A stretch of DNA of 64,000 bases from Diprion similis. Lineage: Eukaryota; Arthropoda; Insecta; Hymenoptera; Diprionidae. Shown piece by piece: positions 12,535 through 24,971 of this stretch (position 1 is its first letter; each line of letters opens with the position of its first letter). A program made the translations under genes and the position numbers. The notes under the pieces are model-generated. The model was not told the origin of the DNA, did not search any database, and worked only from the letters and a program-made list of their open reading frames with translations. The DNA is taken from assembly GCF_021155765.1 (NCBI RefSeq), contig NC_060107.1, positions 3,545,501-3,609,500 on the forward strand. The letters run 5' to 3'.

Positions 12535-14811
12535 ATGGCTACTGTTATACCTGACAAAAATGACATTCGAGTTAAGGCACTTCAAGCCTTTGCCAAAGAA
12601 TTTGGGGAAGATGCCACAGTTTGCGCTTGTGCACCTGGACGAGTAAATTTAATTGGTGAGCACACAGATTACAACGAGGGATTTGTTTTGCCGATGGTAA
12701 TGATTTGTCGTTTTGTTTTTTTCTTTCAAACAGCTGCAAAGTTACTGAGTGTACAATTTTTCAATACCACAATTCTATCCAATTTGTGCAAAACTTGTGC
12801 ATGTTCACTGTCATTATACTTAATGACTCTATGACGGTAATATCAAAGAAGCTGGTTTAACGTTACTACAAAATTTTTGTTATCTAGCAAGATAGTTCAC
12901 ATAACAGACTCTCAAGGACTAGTTAGATTCGTTATCAGTACATGTTCAACTTTCGCAACTGATTGATGACGTCAGAAGAGATGCAGTAGATGAAGTATAC
13001 TTCTTTCCAGACCTTGTGTTCGGCGATTTAATTTGCAACCTATATCCCTCAGGCACTCCCAATGGTGACTGTAATTGCAGCCAGACCAAATCAATCTCGC
13101 AGATGCATTGTTATAACCATGAGTGGGTCTATTGGACATGTAGACCGAGCGGAGTTTGACATAAGTAATAGGAATGAAATGAAACCCGGAGAACCAAAAT
13201 GGGCAAACTATGTGAAAGGACCGATTGCAAATTTCACGTGTTGGTATAAGCTGGATATAGATCTATATATACTCGCAATTGATTCTCGTTATATCATACA
13301 ATCTATAATAGAGATTTACAATGACTGATAATCGACATAAATCAATCTCAAAACAATACAATGTTCTGATAAGCTTTGTCACGGAATTACCTATATTAGA
13401 TTATCTTCTGAACCCAGAGCAGTTCGTTGTAAACATATCCACATACTTATATTACACTCGCTGTTTACGTAATAGTATAACTCAATGCATGGTACTGTTG
13501 CATAATTGATAGATAAAGAGCTAGTTTTTTTTTTCACTTATTTCGTTGTTACGCAATCGAAAAAACGCACAACTCCTGATTTTCATACTCTTAACATTGT
13601 TTTCAGGCAATTTGCCGGGATTTGATGCACTCATTATTTCAAGCGTTCCTGTTGGTGCTGGCTTGAGCAGTTCCGCAGCCCTAGAGGTTGCTACATATAC
13701 TTTATTGGAGGCTTTGAGTGGTTGCAGAACTATAAAGCTCAATGACAAGGTGAAGATGACATTTTTTCACCTTCTTTTGTCCTTGGTGGAAAATTCCGAT
13801 ATAAGGGTTACGTAGGAAGTACAGAATATGCATATCCTCCTTGTTGTTTAGGCTGCAGCATGCCAGCAAGCCGAGCACGAGTTTGCTGGGGTTCCATGTG
13901 GCATAATGGATCAGTTTATATCGGTAATGGGAAAGGAAGGTCATGCCCTGCTTCTCGATTGCAGAAATTTGAGTACAAAACACATTCCAATCGTTCAAGA
14001 GGACTACGTTTTTCTTATAACAAATTCAAATGCTCCGCACAAACTCTCCAGTAGCCAGTACACCGAGCGTCGAGACGCCTGTTACAAGGCTGCGAAAAGA
14101 CTGAATTTAAAGAGTCTGCGAGAGGCGACTATCGCTGATTTAGACGGTATGTTATCGAGCATAGCGAATCAGTTTTGCACAGATATTCAGGTCGTAGATT
14201 GAAAAAATTCATTGCCGATTCAACATTCTGATTCCCGATTTGCGTTCACATTTGTTTAAATCGATTCTTGTAGTTTTGAAAGCGCAAAATGTGTCTGAAG
14301 TGCTGATAAAAAGGGCCCGTCACGTCATTACTGAAATATCGAGAACTCTGGCCGCTGCACAGGCTCTAGAAGAAGGATCGCTCGTTAAGTTCGGACAGCT
14401 GATGAATGAGAGTCATGACTCTTTGCAAAAGGACTATGAAGTCTCGTCCCAGGAACTAGACACCCTTGTTTCGGCAGCTAGAGAAATCAGCGGCGTTCTA
14501 GGAAGCCGGTTGACTGGTGCTGGTTTTGGAGGCTGTACCGTTACTCTGGTCAAAAAAGACTCTGTCGACGAATTAATCAACAACATCAAACGGAAGTTCG
14601 TATCTGACAATCGAGAATCTGCACTTGCTTTCTTTCACTTTGCTCAAACAGTGTTTGAAAAACATCATTAAACTTCGTGCAGAACGTGCTGTAGAATTCT
14701 TTTTTTTTTCACAGGTACAAGGGGAATCCAGATTTTTTCGTAGCAGTACCCGACGGAGGGGCTAGAGAGATGGGAATCAATTACTGCAAGTGCACAGACG
14801 AGCTTCACTAA
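12535..14811 (+). CDS. GALK: Galactokinase (GHMP kinase family)
   Basis: Phosphorylates galactose to galactose-1-phosphate with ATP, the first committed Leloir step, in the cytosol. Coding exons: 12535-12696, 13053-13239, 13607-13749, 13852-14146, 14274-14599, 14722-14811. They give about 400 residues; human GALK1 has 392. The galactokinase signature [16 protein letters not shown] is at 35-50, with Arg36 in the catalytic position. GHMP motif [11 protein letters not shown] is at 131-141, the catalytic-base Asp184 in GIMDQF, and the C-terminal GHMP motif [11 protein letters not shown] at about 340-350. ATG 12535 is preceded by AAA and directly precedes the conserved N-terminus. The final junction is the weak point. 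I join 14599 (TTC|GTATCT) to 14722 (CAAG|GGG), giving KRKF-GNPDFF. A nearer AG at 14713-14714 would need a phase-2 donor, and reading through 14600-14671 ends at a stop. The gene is divergent from the RUN gene and convergent with the SLC26 gene. Confidence 0.92.
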
Positions 14812-16111
14812 TTTACTGTGATAGAATTTTGACAGGGTGGCACTGAATTGGGTCTTGATTTCAAAGTAGTTATTTCATTTTCGAACTTGAACCACCGATA
14901 ACGCTTTATTGTGTTATAATGTATTATTCATTCAGGCTAAATTTTGGAACAAGTACTAAATTAGTGCGACTCTAGTTTCATTACCAAATGAATGAGTTAT
15001 CCAAAAGTGATTCACAGTCGCCGTATCATGTGATATCTTTATAGCCAAACGAATCTATTTTTATTACCGTTTAAACCTTGGTAATGACCGAGGTGCAACC
15101 ACAGCAATAACGTCAGAGTAATTTAGAACTGATTGTGAAACCACTTATTTGTTCGAGTAAATGCAAAGCGAGGAAGTAATTGGTTTTGTTTTGTAACAAA
15201 CAACAGTGTTAGATATTTTTTGAACGTAAAATCGACTATTTTACGATGTTTAATGACGGACGATTGCGAGTAGCCTCCTTATTCCTAAAGTAATTATTTT
15301 TCTGCGTATTTTTCAGGATAAATAGACGCGCTGACAAGTTTTCATTATCATTTTTTATTGAGCCATATTTCAATAATCCTAATTATTCTACGCCGTATTC
15401 ACTTCTGTGGATAATATTCAATATCATTGCCTACTGTACAAGAAGCATGTATATACGTATAGATATAGTATATGTATTTTAATACTGTTGCGTAATCTGG
15501 CGTCCGCTGTCACAGCGAAGAACTTCTCGATTATGCACGTGAGAAAAAAATCCATTGAGCTTGATTCTTTGACTCCATGAAATAATTTAGTTTTAATTCA
15601 TTGGAAAAAAAAAATATTCATGCTACTTAAAAACTGTCTAGACTTAGCAGTTTCGACAAAGCATTATATAATTAATATAATATATAATTATATACATATA
15701 ATTTCTTCAAATCCATCCGAGTTCATAGATCTTATAAAATCGTTTCGTACAATGAAATCTATGTTCTATCAGGTATGAAATAAAACTCTCGTCAGTTTGA
15801 TGAAACTGTTTCTTGAACTAAATTATTACATCGAGTCAGGTGAAACTGAATTATTTCGTAAAATTAAAGATTTACGATAATAGGAGATTTAAGAAATATT
15901 TTTCTAAGTGCACGACGCGCCGCAAAGTTGAGATTCTTAATCTAGGTATTTACATACTTGTGGTGGACTCAGTTTCTCAGTGTCTCGTTACCGGAGTCGT
16001 TGATAAGTTGGAGAATTCTAAAATGAATGAAATCAACGTTAATTATTAGTCATATCGCTTCTAAATACCGCTGATAAATTTGAATATCTTTTCAATCACG
16101 TGACCGACTAA
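14812..16111. other. Convergent 3' ends of GALK and SLC26 gene A
   Basis: This 1.3-kb gap lies between two stop codons that face each other and should hold both 3' UTRs. AATAAA on plus at 15779-15784 could serve GALK; AATAAA on minus near 15351-15356 could serve the transporter. If both are used, the two transcripts overlap antisense by about 430 nt. The stretch 15600-15720 is very AT-rich. No coding signal was seen; the ORF at 15840-16049 looks random. Confidence 0.45.
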
Positions 16112-19100
16112 TCATCCAATATGAAATTCATAATCGTTAAATTTCTCACCTTTGAGGTAGTCGTTTAATTCAGTTTCGCTTGCGCTGCATCGAAGATCGG
16201 ACGGTTTTACACCGCGAAATATTTCCACAACGCTTGGTTTCAAGTTATGGAATAACAGCGGCTGTCCGCGACTAGCAAAATCTTGTACGAGAATTTTGAC
16301 ACCCTTTAAAAAATGAGAGAAAAAAGTTTGTAATGTAACTACGTATATCATCTAAAATCAACTCGGTTCAATCTTTTCCAAGTTAAATTTGCAAGTAAAT
16401 TTTTGCTTTAACGAACTAATATATTAATTTACTAAGTTTATACTAGAGTGTAAAAATTCATATCTAATTAATAAGGGATCAATTTTGCACCATTAAGATA
16501 AAACTTCGTAACTGACAAATGCTTTCATTGGCTTGGCCATGGTTATGAATATCGGAAACTCTCACCTTGGCGGCTGTAAAATCGGCAGCTTGTATGTGAG
16601 TCGAGTCTATGACAACGGGAACGGTTTTTCCTTGTCGTAATCCCTGTTTACTGACAACTGCCCTCACGTATTCGACGCTGGGAAAGACCAGGCTTCTGTC
16701 AGGGGTGATTACGAGGTATTCACACCCACTGGCGCTCTGTAAAATGTAAAGATAAAAGTTTAGTAATCTAAGAATCTGAATTCCAAGAGAAGTTCGATGA
16801 GTGTTCTTGATTTATGACATATGAATTGAGAACATCACAAGTGTAGACACACAAAAGTATTCGAGAGTATATTGCGTACGTTGGTAATTTACATTGACAT
16901 TAATATGTCAACGTCGTTAAATAGATACATTACGTATTCGAAGAACTTGCGAATCCTGCTGTATTCAAATTGTGTTTTAGAGACATGCGACGCGATCGTG
17001 ATGATAAATTTTAACGTCTTTTTAAAGTTTTAAACTGCTCGCCACGCATCGCTCGGGGATATTAAACGCTGCTTATTAGAAAACAGTAACTAAATATACC
17101 TGCGACGAACGATTTCGAATGCAATATTTATCCCCTTGTTGTTTCTTTGCAATCTATGCGATTACGTCGATCGGTGATTTCGTAGCGTTGTTTTCAGCCT
17201 GCTTTTGACTTTAGGTCATTTTTGTTGTTGTTTTTTTTTTCTTTTCGTTATTGTTTTTAATCCGATAATTCACTTACCGTTGCTTTGCGAACGTTGAGCG
17301 TCGGTCTGGCAGAAGCGTAAAGAAGAAACAACAGGTTGATTCCAATACCGATAACTATTCCCAATTCCAGTCTTATGAACAAGCAGCAAAGGAAAGTGGC
17401 GAAAGCCGGAATTAGGTCGATTTCTTGAAAAACGAGAATAAAATAAATAATATTAAACAAAATAGAAACAAATAAATATCGAAAAACCGTAATTTACGGG
17501 TTTCTCTTGATCGTTTCACATTTTGTAAAATAAGTAGGAACTAAATCAGCATATATTCGTAAGTGATGGTGAAAAAAAAATTGCATATCATTTAGTCTTC
17601 CGCTCACACTAATCATCATCGGGAACGATGGTAAAATTTTAATGCGACAGTAATAATTTTTTTTTCCCTCCGCTGTTCAAGAGATATGTGATTTTGATAT
17701 CGATTCCTGGAATAATTAATGATACTTATTTATTGGCGGATGGAAAAAGATACGATCAAAACTAAAAAACACGAATTATTAAATAGTTAATTGACGGATG
17801 AAAAAAAATAAAAAAATAAAAAATAAAAATCTTTTATTCATTTAGGATTTCGAAACGCAAGTAATTTCGGATAATCATAATTTAAATAACAATAGTAACG
17901 ATGTACATTGTGGGCCGATAAAAGAAAATATGAATAAATAAATAAATAAACAAAAACGGGAACGTGAAAAAAATTTAAAACGATTTTTTTTCAGTCTGAC
18001 CCTTGGCGAATTTTTCAAAACCTGTTTTTGAAGAGCTTGTATTCCAACAACGAATAAATATTTTCGAGATATTATGAAAAACGCGAAATGAAAGATTCTT
18101 TCTTCTAAATTCGAAGGGGAAAAAGAAGGAAGAAGAAAAAAAAAAATGTTTTCGAAAATCCGTCAACACGTTTGGATTCTCTTCACTTTTCAAATCGGTC
18201 CCGTAATTTTCTTTTTTTTTTTTTTTCTTCTCTTTTTTTCTTCTTCCTAACCACCCTGTATAATATATTTCCTTACTTTTCGTTCTCCACATAGGTTTGA
18301 TAACTTGAAACTCGACCATGAAGACAACAGCCGCTATGATTACCGCTGCCAGAGCGGTCTTGGGTATATAGTAGAAGTATGGTGTTAAAAATTGCAACGA
18401 CAGGAGGACCATCAGCCCGGTGTAAACACCGCCCATCGTGGTTTTAACCCCGGAAGCATTGTTGACGGCACCGCGGCTCAAACCGCCTGTAACTGGTATC
18501 GAAGATACGAACGCCGAAACGATGTTGCAGGTGCCCAGGGCCAACATCTCTTGCGTTGCGTCAATCTGCTTGCCGTTGGCTGTAAAAAACCGGAAGCGAA
18601 ATTTATTCAGGACGATAATTGAAATTCGATAATATCCACGTATCTGTAATATTTAATATATGCAAAAATAGAGGAAGTCGTTGATAGAAAAAAAAGGATC
18701 AAATTTCTGTGATGGGTGACCTTCGCCTTTGAAATATTAACATCTCATCCCAATACTTTTTTATCTCTTTCTCGCGGATCCAGTTTTTTTCACGTAGGTG
18801 ATATATGTGCAGGTCATGGATATGGATTAGTTAATGTTAAATGTGAACCCGTTTATCATCACGATCGTCGTGTCTTCTGTCACGTGACGAACGTATACAG
18901 CAAAGACGGAACTCATACACCGTGTTATATAATACGAGATATTTATGAAGGATAGCTATCGACGATCGTGTATCAATCCCCTAGGGAAATTACTCCAGTT
19001 ATCACAAAGTGAATTCTTCAAGCCAGCCGGAGAAAATTGAATGAATCCGGCTGGTAGGTACGTCGAATTGCCTGCGGATTATTGGAAATTTTCATAAAGT

Positions 19101-22100
19101 AAGAAGAAGACTGAAGAAGGTATGACTAGTCGAGGTAAATACCATCTGGACGATAAGGTCTGTCGGAAGGGAGAAGATTTCCGGTGAAAAAATTACTTCG
19201 AACTTACAGAATACTTTTGATATGGCGATGCTCTCGAGGAGGCTGAGGAGTGGCAAAACGAAGCATCCGGATCCGAGAGCCGAGAGGGTGTCGGCGAAGT
19301 GCAGGAAAGTCTCGTTACCACCAACCCCGGTGAAGGGCGGCGTTTCGAAGCTGGGCAATCCAGGCTTAACGTAGCCGGTAAGGATGACTGGCGAAGTGCC
19401 GGCGTGGGCTTCGATCAAGTAACATCCGACGCTGCAGATAACCACTATCAATATATTCCTGGACGTTGATATGAACCAGAGGCAACTGAGGATCGATTTC
19501 TGGAACGGCGTCGGTTCCTTAGCGTCCTTCGGTGTGATCGGGAGGTCCTTTAATTTCTGCGTAACAATGTGTTTTATTTAGAAATATCTAAATATTTTCT
19601 TACCTCCTTCAGGTTTAAAGAAATTTTTTTTTCTTTTTTTTTTTTTTTCTAGTAATTGTTAGAAATTTTTTCAAACGGGACTTTAAGAAAAGAAAGTAAA
19701 AAAAAAAAAAAAAAAATGAAGCACTCTTAATTTACACGGTACTACGATGCAATGTAATTTTAAACGCGGTCTAATTTTTAACGCAATCGAGCCTGCGTAT
19801 TATATTATGTTGTAAGATTGTACCTACAAGTTAACGCGGGATAAATAATTGCTTTAACAAACATAGGAAATTGGTGTAAGATGCAGTTATAGCTTTACAA
19901 GTTGCTGAGAGTTGTTGTTTTCATTTATTTTTATCTCGACGGATGATCACACCTTATCGCCAAACGGGGTGAATAAATAATAGTTCACTTGGAGATCTTA
20001 CCCTGAGCAGTAGAAGAACTATCATGCAGACGACACCGAGAACCGCGTCCCACAGTCGAGTTTCCGATATGTGTTCGAAGATGGATTGCCAGACGTGTAA
20101 GAATTTCGCTGCCGTAAAATTCAGCCCGAGAATATCCTTGACTTGGGATGTCGCGATTATAATCGCCGCGGCAGAGGTGAAGCCAACCGAAACAGGGCCG
20201 GATATGAAGTCTATCAAGAATCCTGTCGCCGATGGAAAATGGAAAGCATTCGTTACGCGCTGTCCTTACTTTGTCGCAATTCGACTTCGGACTTACCCAG
20301 CTGCAGGATGCCCATCAGCAGCATTACGCAGCCCGACACAAAGGTCAGCAGGATGGCGAATTCCGGCCCGAGGTTAGCTTTGTGCAAAGTTTCCTTCGTC
20401 AGGATAGCCAGGATTGCCGTTGGACCGACAGGCACGTCTTTGCACGGGCCCAATATCGTGTAAACGAAGCAAGCCATGAAGGAGGAGTAGAGACCGTACT
20501 GAAAAGATTCAAAGCCGGTTTGAAAAAATCGTTGAGGGTTTTATGTGGTCAGAAGACCGAAAAGACCAGATTTTTCAAGAATTTTTCATCAACAACAATT
20601 CAATGTATTTATATAAAAAATTATATGTATATCGGGGTAGCATTGGACTTCATTCTGATACTTTTTATTTGTAAAAATAATGATTTTCAAAACTGCTAAA
20701 TAGCCGATCTCGTCTTGGGGTGAGTTAGATAATATCTCTGGACTGGATCGTCCGAAATGAAAAACCAAAAAGATTCAGTTAATATGAGGTATTATCTGGT
20801 CTTTGATCGAAGAAATAAGGAAAACATTACTTTTGAACAAAACGGCAGCGTCTCAAAAAAAAAAAAAACTTTCATTTTCCATAAAAATTTTCACCTCAAT
20901 TTCTTTATAAATTGTAAAATATTTACCGGTGAGAATAAAAACCTTTCGATCAAGGATTGAAAAATGTATTTATAAGGCTTGTGTAATAATTAGAAACCGA
21001 TCGATTCGGCCGTTTCCGAGAAATTTTGTAAAAGAAAGAAAAACACGTTCAACGTGTTTCACAAACACTCTGAAACGCTCCGGGGGGGTCTTTACAAACG
21101 TACGCGTAACTTTGAGAATATTTGTCGGACCGCCGTAATGAAATTTTCTGTGCATATACTTGAGTATATGTACGAATACATGACGCAAAATGAAATTTGA
21201 AATGAAATCGATTTTTGAAAAATCCTGAGTATAACCCTTATAAAAAAAAAAAAGAATAATAAGACTCGCGAGGGGAAAATACCTGCGGAGGAACCCCGGC
21301 CACACTTGCGTAGGCAATTGCTTGCGGAATTACAGTGAGACCGACGGTCAGACCGGCGACCAAATCGTTTACCGCATACCCTCTGTTGTACTTTGGAAGC
21401 CATTCGAGCATCGGTATTCTTCTGTAAAGTATCTTCTTCGTGCACGATCTTCGTATCCGGTGACAGACCCATTTTGCTCCTGAGGAACACGCCATGCCTC
21501 GTTCCACATCGTCGGATGCTGAAGGAGAAAAAACAAGGAAGTTATTACAGACGACGTTCACACTTGCGATGTACTATTCGGTGGAAAAGATTCACTCGAG
21601 AACGTTAAACACGCCAAACATATTGTTAGTGTTGTTTTTATCGCGATTAGTCCAGTGGCTATACTTGTATATCATAGACGGAACATCCGATTAGCAAACA
21701 TGCGGAAGAATTTTTTCCAATCGTTTGTCTCGAACGAATTTCATTAAGCTGGATTATAGGGTACAGATCCACTATTTGTGGCAATTTTTATATTGACCAA
21801 TTCAACACTTTCATTCCATTAGATTTCGCGATTCGTGACTTTGAGCCTGTTTCGAACCAGACGTTGTTCGTTCTTTGTACACTTTGATTTCTGAAAGTTA
21901 CCGTTCACCTAGATCCAAGCATGATCTCTTTACCATTAGTGGCTGTAAGACGACAGTTAAAAAATATCATCGCAACTGGATCCTATACGAAAAATACTGA
22001 AAAAAATTCTCGTCGAACCTGGAGGAGGTAGGAAAATATTTCGATGTCGCTACCAATTATTATAATATTTTTTAGCAATTACCAGGGGTGCCGAAAGTGA

Positions 22101-22284
22101 TCTTGGAGGCTTCCTGGGGGGCGGGAGCGCTGAGTCTGTCACCAAGTTCCGGTTGAGACTGTGTGTGGTGATCGTGATCAGCGGTCGCTGGAGGGTTTGG
22201 ATTTCCGGCGGGAGTGAAACCCGTCAGTCTAACTTGTCTCGCGTCCTCGTTTTGATCCTCGTCTGTGACGCTGTACTTGGTCAT
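16112..22284 (-). CDS. SLC26 anion transporter (SLC26A11-like), gene A
   Basis: Membrane anion exchanger/sulfate transporter of the SulP family. Minus-strand coding exons: 22284-22083, 21518-21283, 20498-20297, 20222-20002, 19556-19208, 18579-18277, 17423-17278, 16736-16566, 16303-16112. Phases agree and give about 673 residues. The cytosolic N-terminus is about 110 residues, polar and Pro/His-rich. Family hallmarks follow: GLTVGLTVIPQAIAYA, YGLYSSFMACFVY, VGPTAILA, GFTSAAAI, IPVTGGLSRGAVNNASG and PKTALAAVI. Together they cover the 14-helix transport domain. A C-terminal STAS domain (about 555-673) includes PVVIDSTHIQ. SLC26A11 (sodium-independent sulfate transport) is the closest human type I can name. 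The substrate cannot be read from sequence. A CAG acceptor ends 2 nt before the ATG (22287-22288), implying a 5' UTR intron and a promoter further to the right. It is paralogous to the plus-strand gene at 43244. Confidence 0.92.
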
Positions 22285-24940
22285 AGCTGAAGAGATGGAC
22301 GGCTTGTTGAACGTAGGAGTGCCTGCTTGGGACTAATTCTTAGGCCGTGTTTCTTCGGTACTTGGTCGTTCGGCAAGAATTTCCTGCGTCGACCAAATTC
22401 AGGGGGATTCCATTGTTCCGTGGTTTGTTTTTATTGCACTCCGTTTCTCCCCCTTAATTACAGTTTTCTTGACGAATGATTTACCGACGATCTACAAGAA
22501 ACAAAAATAAAACGCGGGTTCTTATAGTAATCGAACAGTAATTTGAAATCCATTTTTCAATGACATCCACGAATAGACGTAGATACTGTGCTAATTAGTC
22601 ATTAAAGGTCTATTCTCACAGTGACTAATTTTAACTCTATGCAATACACGTTATGGATGTATATAAAAATTGCAGTTTGCACCGTCGTGTGCCCTAGGAA
22701 TGCAGCTTCTTTCTCCAAACAAGTTTCTCTCTCGTGCTGGACTGGACTTTTTGAACTAACATTTGTACCAACGGCACCAAAATACCCTAGATCGGTGGTG
22801 ATTAATTCTTGTGACGTTGAATTGGATGGAGTAAAAATGAGCGCGACTTTAAATAACTCACACCACAGCCATACATGATGGCATTACCGAGCAGGGTGGC
22901 GTTCGCCAGAAAACTAATTCCCTAACAATCTAGGGATTTCTTTACACAGTTGGTACACATCTGACTTTAAGACCTTAACCTCGAAGAAAGGGTCGTGTCG
23001 TAGGATTTCTAGGCACTCACGACGGTTTGCACCCTATACTCGTAACGGCTTAAACAGCGAGCGGTTGACAGGCTAGTTTCACTTTACAGGCTCGTAAACG
23101 GTAAAATTTATGCCCGTTAAATTATTAGAACCTGGTATATTTTGTGCTAATGGTCTCTTCGTTGAACAGTAGTTTTAATTATGCGTAGAAGACCGACTAA
23201 ACGTCGATATATATACCGTATACCTACGTATTCATTATATTGTACGTTTTCTTTCCGCGTTGCGCCATTTTTTCCCTACATCTGATATTCACCGTTATCC
23301 CTGTTTTCAATGGAGAATTTAATGACCAGCTCTTGAGTAATTATGGCTAATTTTATTTCCTATACCGTCGTTAAATGTCATTGACAACTCACCTGATCTC
23401 CCTGATGATTAAAACAACAACAAAAGAAGTTGCTAAGGTCAGGATTACGGTGATGTGAACGCACGGTCAACGATTACCGACACACTAAGCGAGTGCCAGT
23501 CTATTACTTACCGTTTCAAAGCTTCTAGGTATTCGTAAAGACTCGAAACTCCTGCTGTTTGTTATATTATTAATTTTCACAGTATGACTTCCCCCGGGGC
23601 CAATCATAAACTCGTCCCAAATAATCTCACAACGCTTTTCATTGCTTTCTTTCAAAAGATTAGACAATTTACATATTGTAAAGTTTATACCTAGCTAAGC
23701 TAATTCTAATCTTAATTCCATTGTTATGAATATAGCAAAGGGATTTCTCGAAAACTGCTAAATACGGTGACACGTTTTCTCCTTATGTCGATGAGTCAAA
23801 GGAAAAGAAATATATCAATTGGATTAAATCGAGTGAAACTCAAAGTATTTTTTTCAAATAAAGAAATTATTCGTTTCACCAGATTTGACATATCGGAAGA
23901 ATCAGTTTCTTTTTCGTAGAATTTGTGCAATTTAACCTTCCAAGTTTGGAAATTTTCATATGATAATCCTTGTGCCATCACAGGTTTTATATCTTTTCAC
24001 CGATCGAATCACTTATATTATAGGTACGTTTATTTAAAACATAAACCTTCGGTTTTATTCTACTTATAATCACGTTATTGAGACACATACCGAAATCGGT
24101 ACAACCGTGATGTTGGCACATATGACAATTAGCATTAAAACCCGTCTGTTTGGTTGAGAAACGAATGCGTAAAAATTCTCAATCGAAAGGAACGACGATG
24201 TATACCTGTATTGCCAAAGTTAATAGCGTGCTTATCTACGTTGCACGATCGCAATTTGCGGATAATTCCACGGAATTATAGGCACAAGGTAATGCGCCTA
24301 AATGGCAATCGCGACGGTGAACGGCACTGATTAATATTCTTCGAAATGGAGTACCTACAAACAACGAATGCAACTGAGATAAGCAAAGAAACGTCGCGTG
24401 AAGCTCGAGTGTTTCCCATATTCGAACGCTGCTTATCACGCTGAAGAAAATTAGTCGCGTGCTCATTTTCAAAACCTCTCAGCTGTGCTTCGATATCGTT
24501 GGGTGAAAAAACCCGTTGTTTATTCAATTAACCCTTACAAAGGGGGGGGGGGGGATATTTCGAAAATTGAATGACTAAAGATGAATTGTTCTGAATCTTG
24601 ATTTTTTTTTTCAAATGTCACTGATTATCAGTCATTCTAATCAAGTTTTCGATCAAATCATCTTTCGCCATTACGTACATTGGCCACATTCGAAATATTC
24701 ACCCTTTCAGGTTTTCAAATTTACAAATCACAATCCAGCGAATTCAAATAACATAAGTTTTAGTAAAATTAAATATTTTTTGCATCATAAATTTAATACA
24801 AATACTCTGTTTTTTTTTTCTACAATAAATGTATGGTAAATTCCCAATAATCCTTAACAGTCCAATATCAATATTGTTGAAGTAAAGGTGATACAGCTGA
24901 AATAACTCGGGTTAATCGAGGCGTAAAGGTGCGGTATAAG

Positions 24941-24971
24941 GTAGGTAGTTAGGTAGGTAGGTAGGTAGGTA
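24941..24971. repeat. GTAG tetranucleotide microsatellite
   Basis: About eight GTAG/GGTA units with one GTTA interruption. This is not the insect telomere unit TTAGG. Confidence 0.9.

Noticed and set aside
18392-20699. Several plus-strand frames of 60-155 residues
   Set aside because: They are antisense to the coding exons of SLC26 gene A, and the minus-strand frames match a known family.
24941-24971. Possible telomeric or interstitial telomere repeat
   Set aside because: The unit is GTAG, not TTAGG; an ordinary microsatellite.
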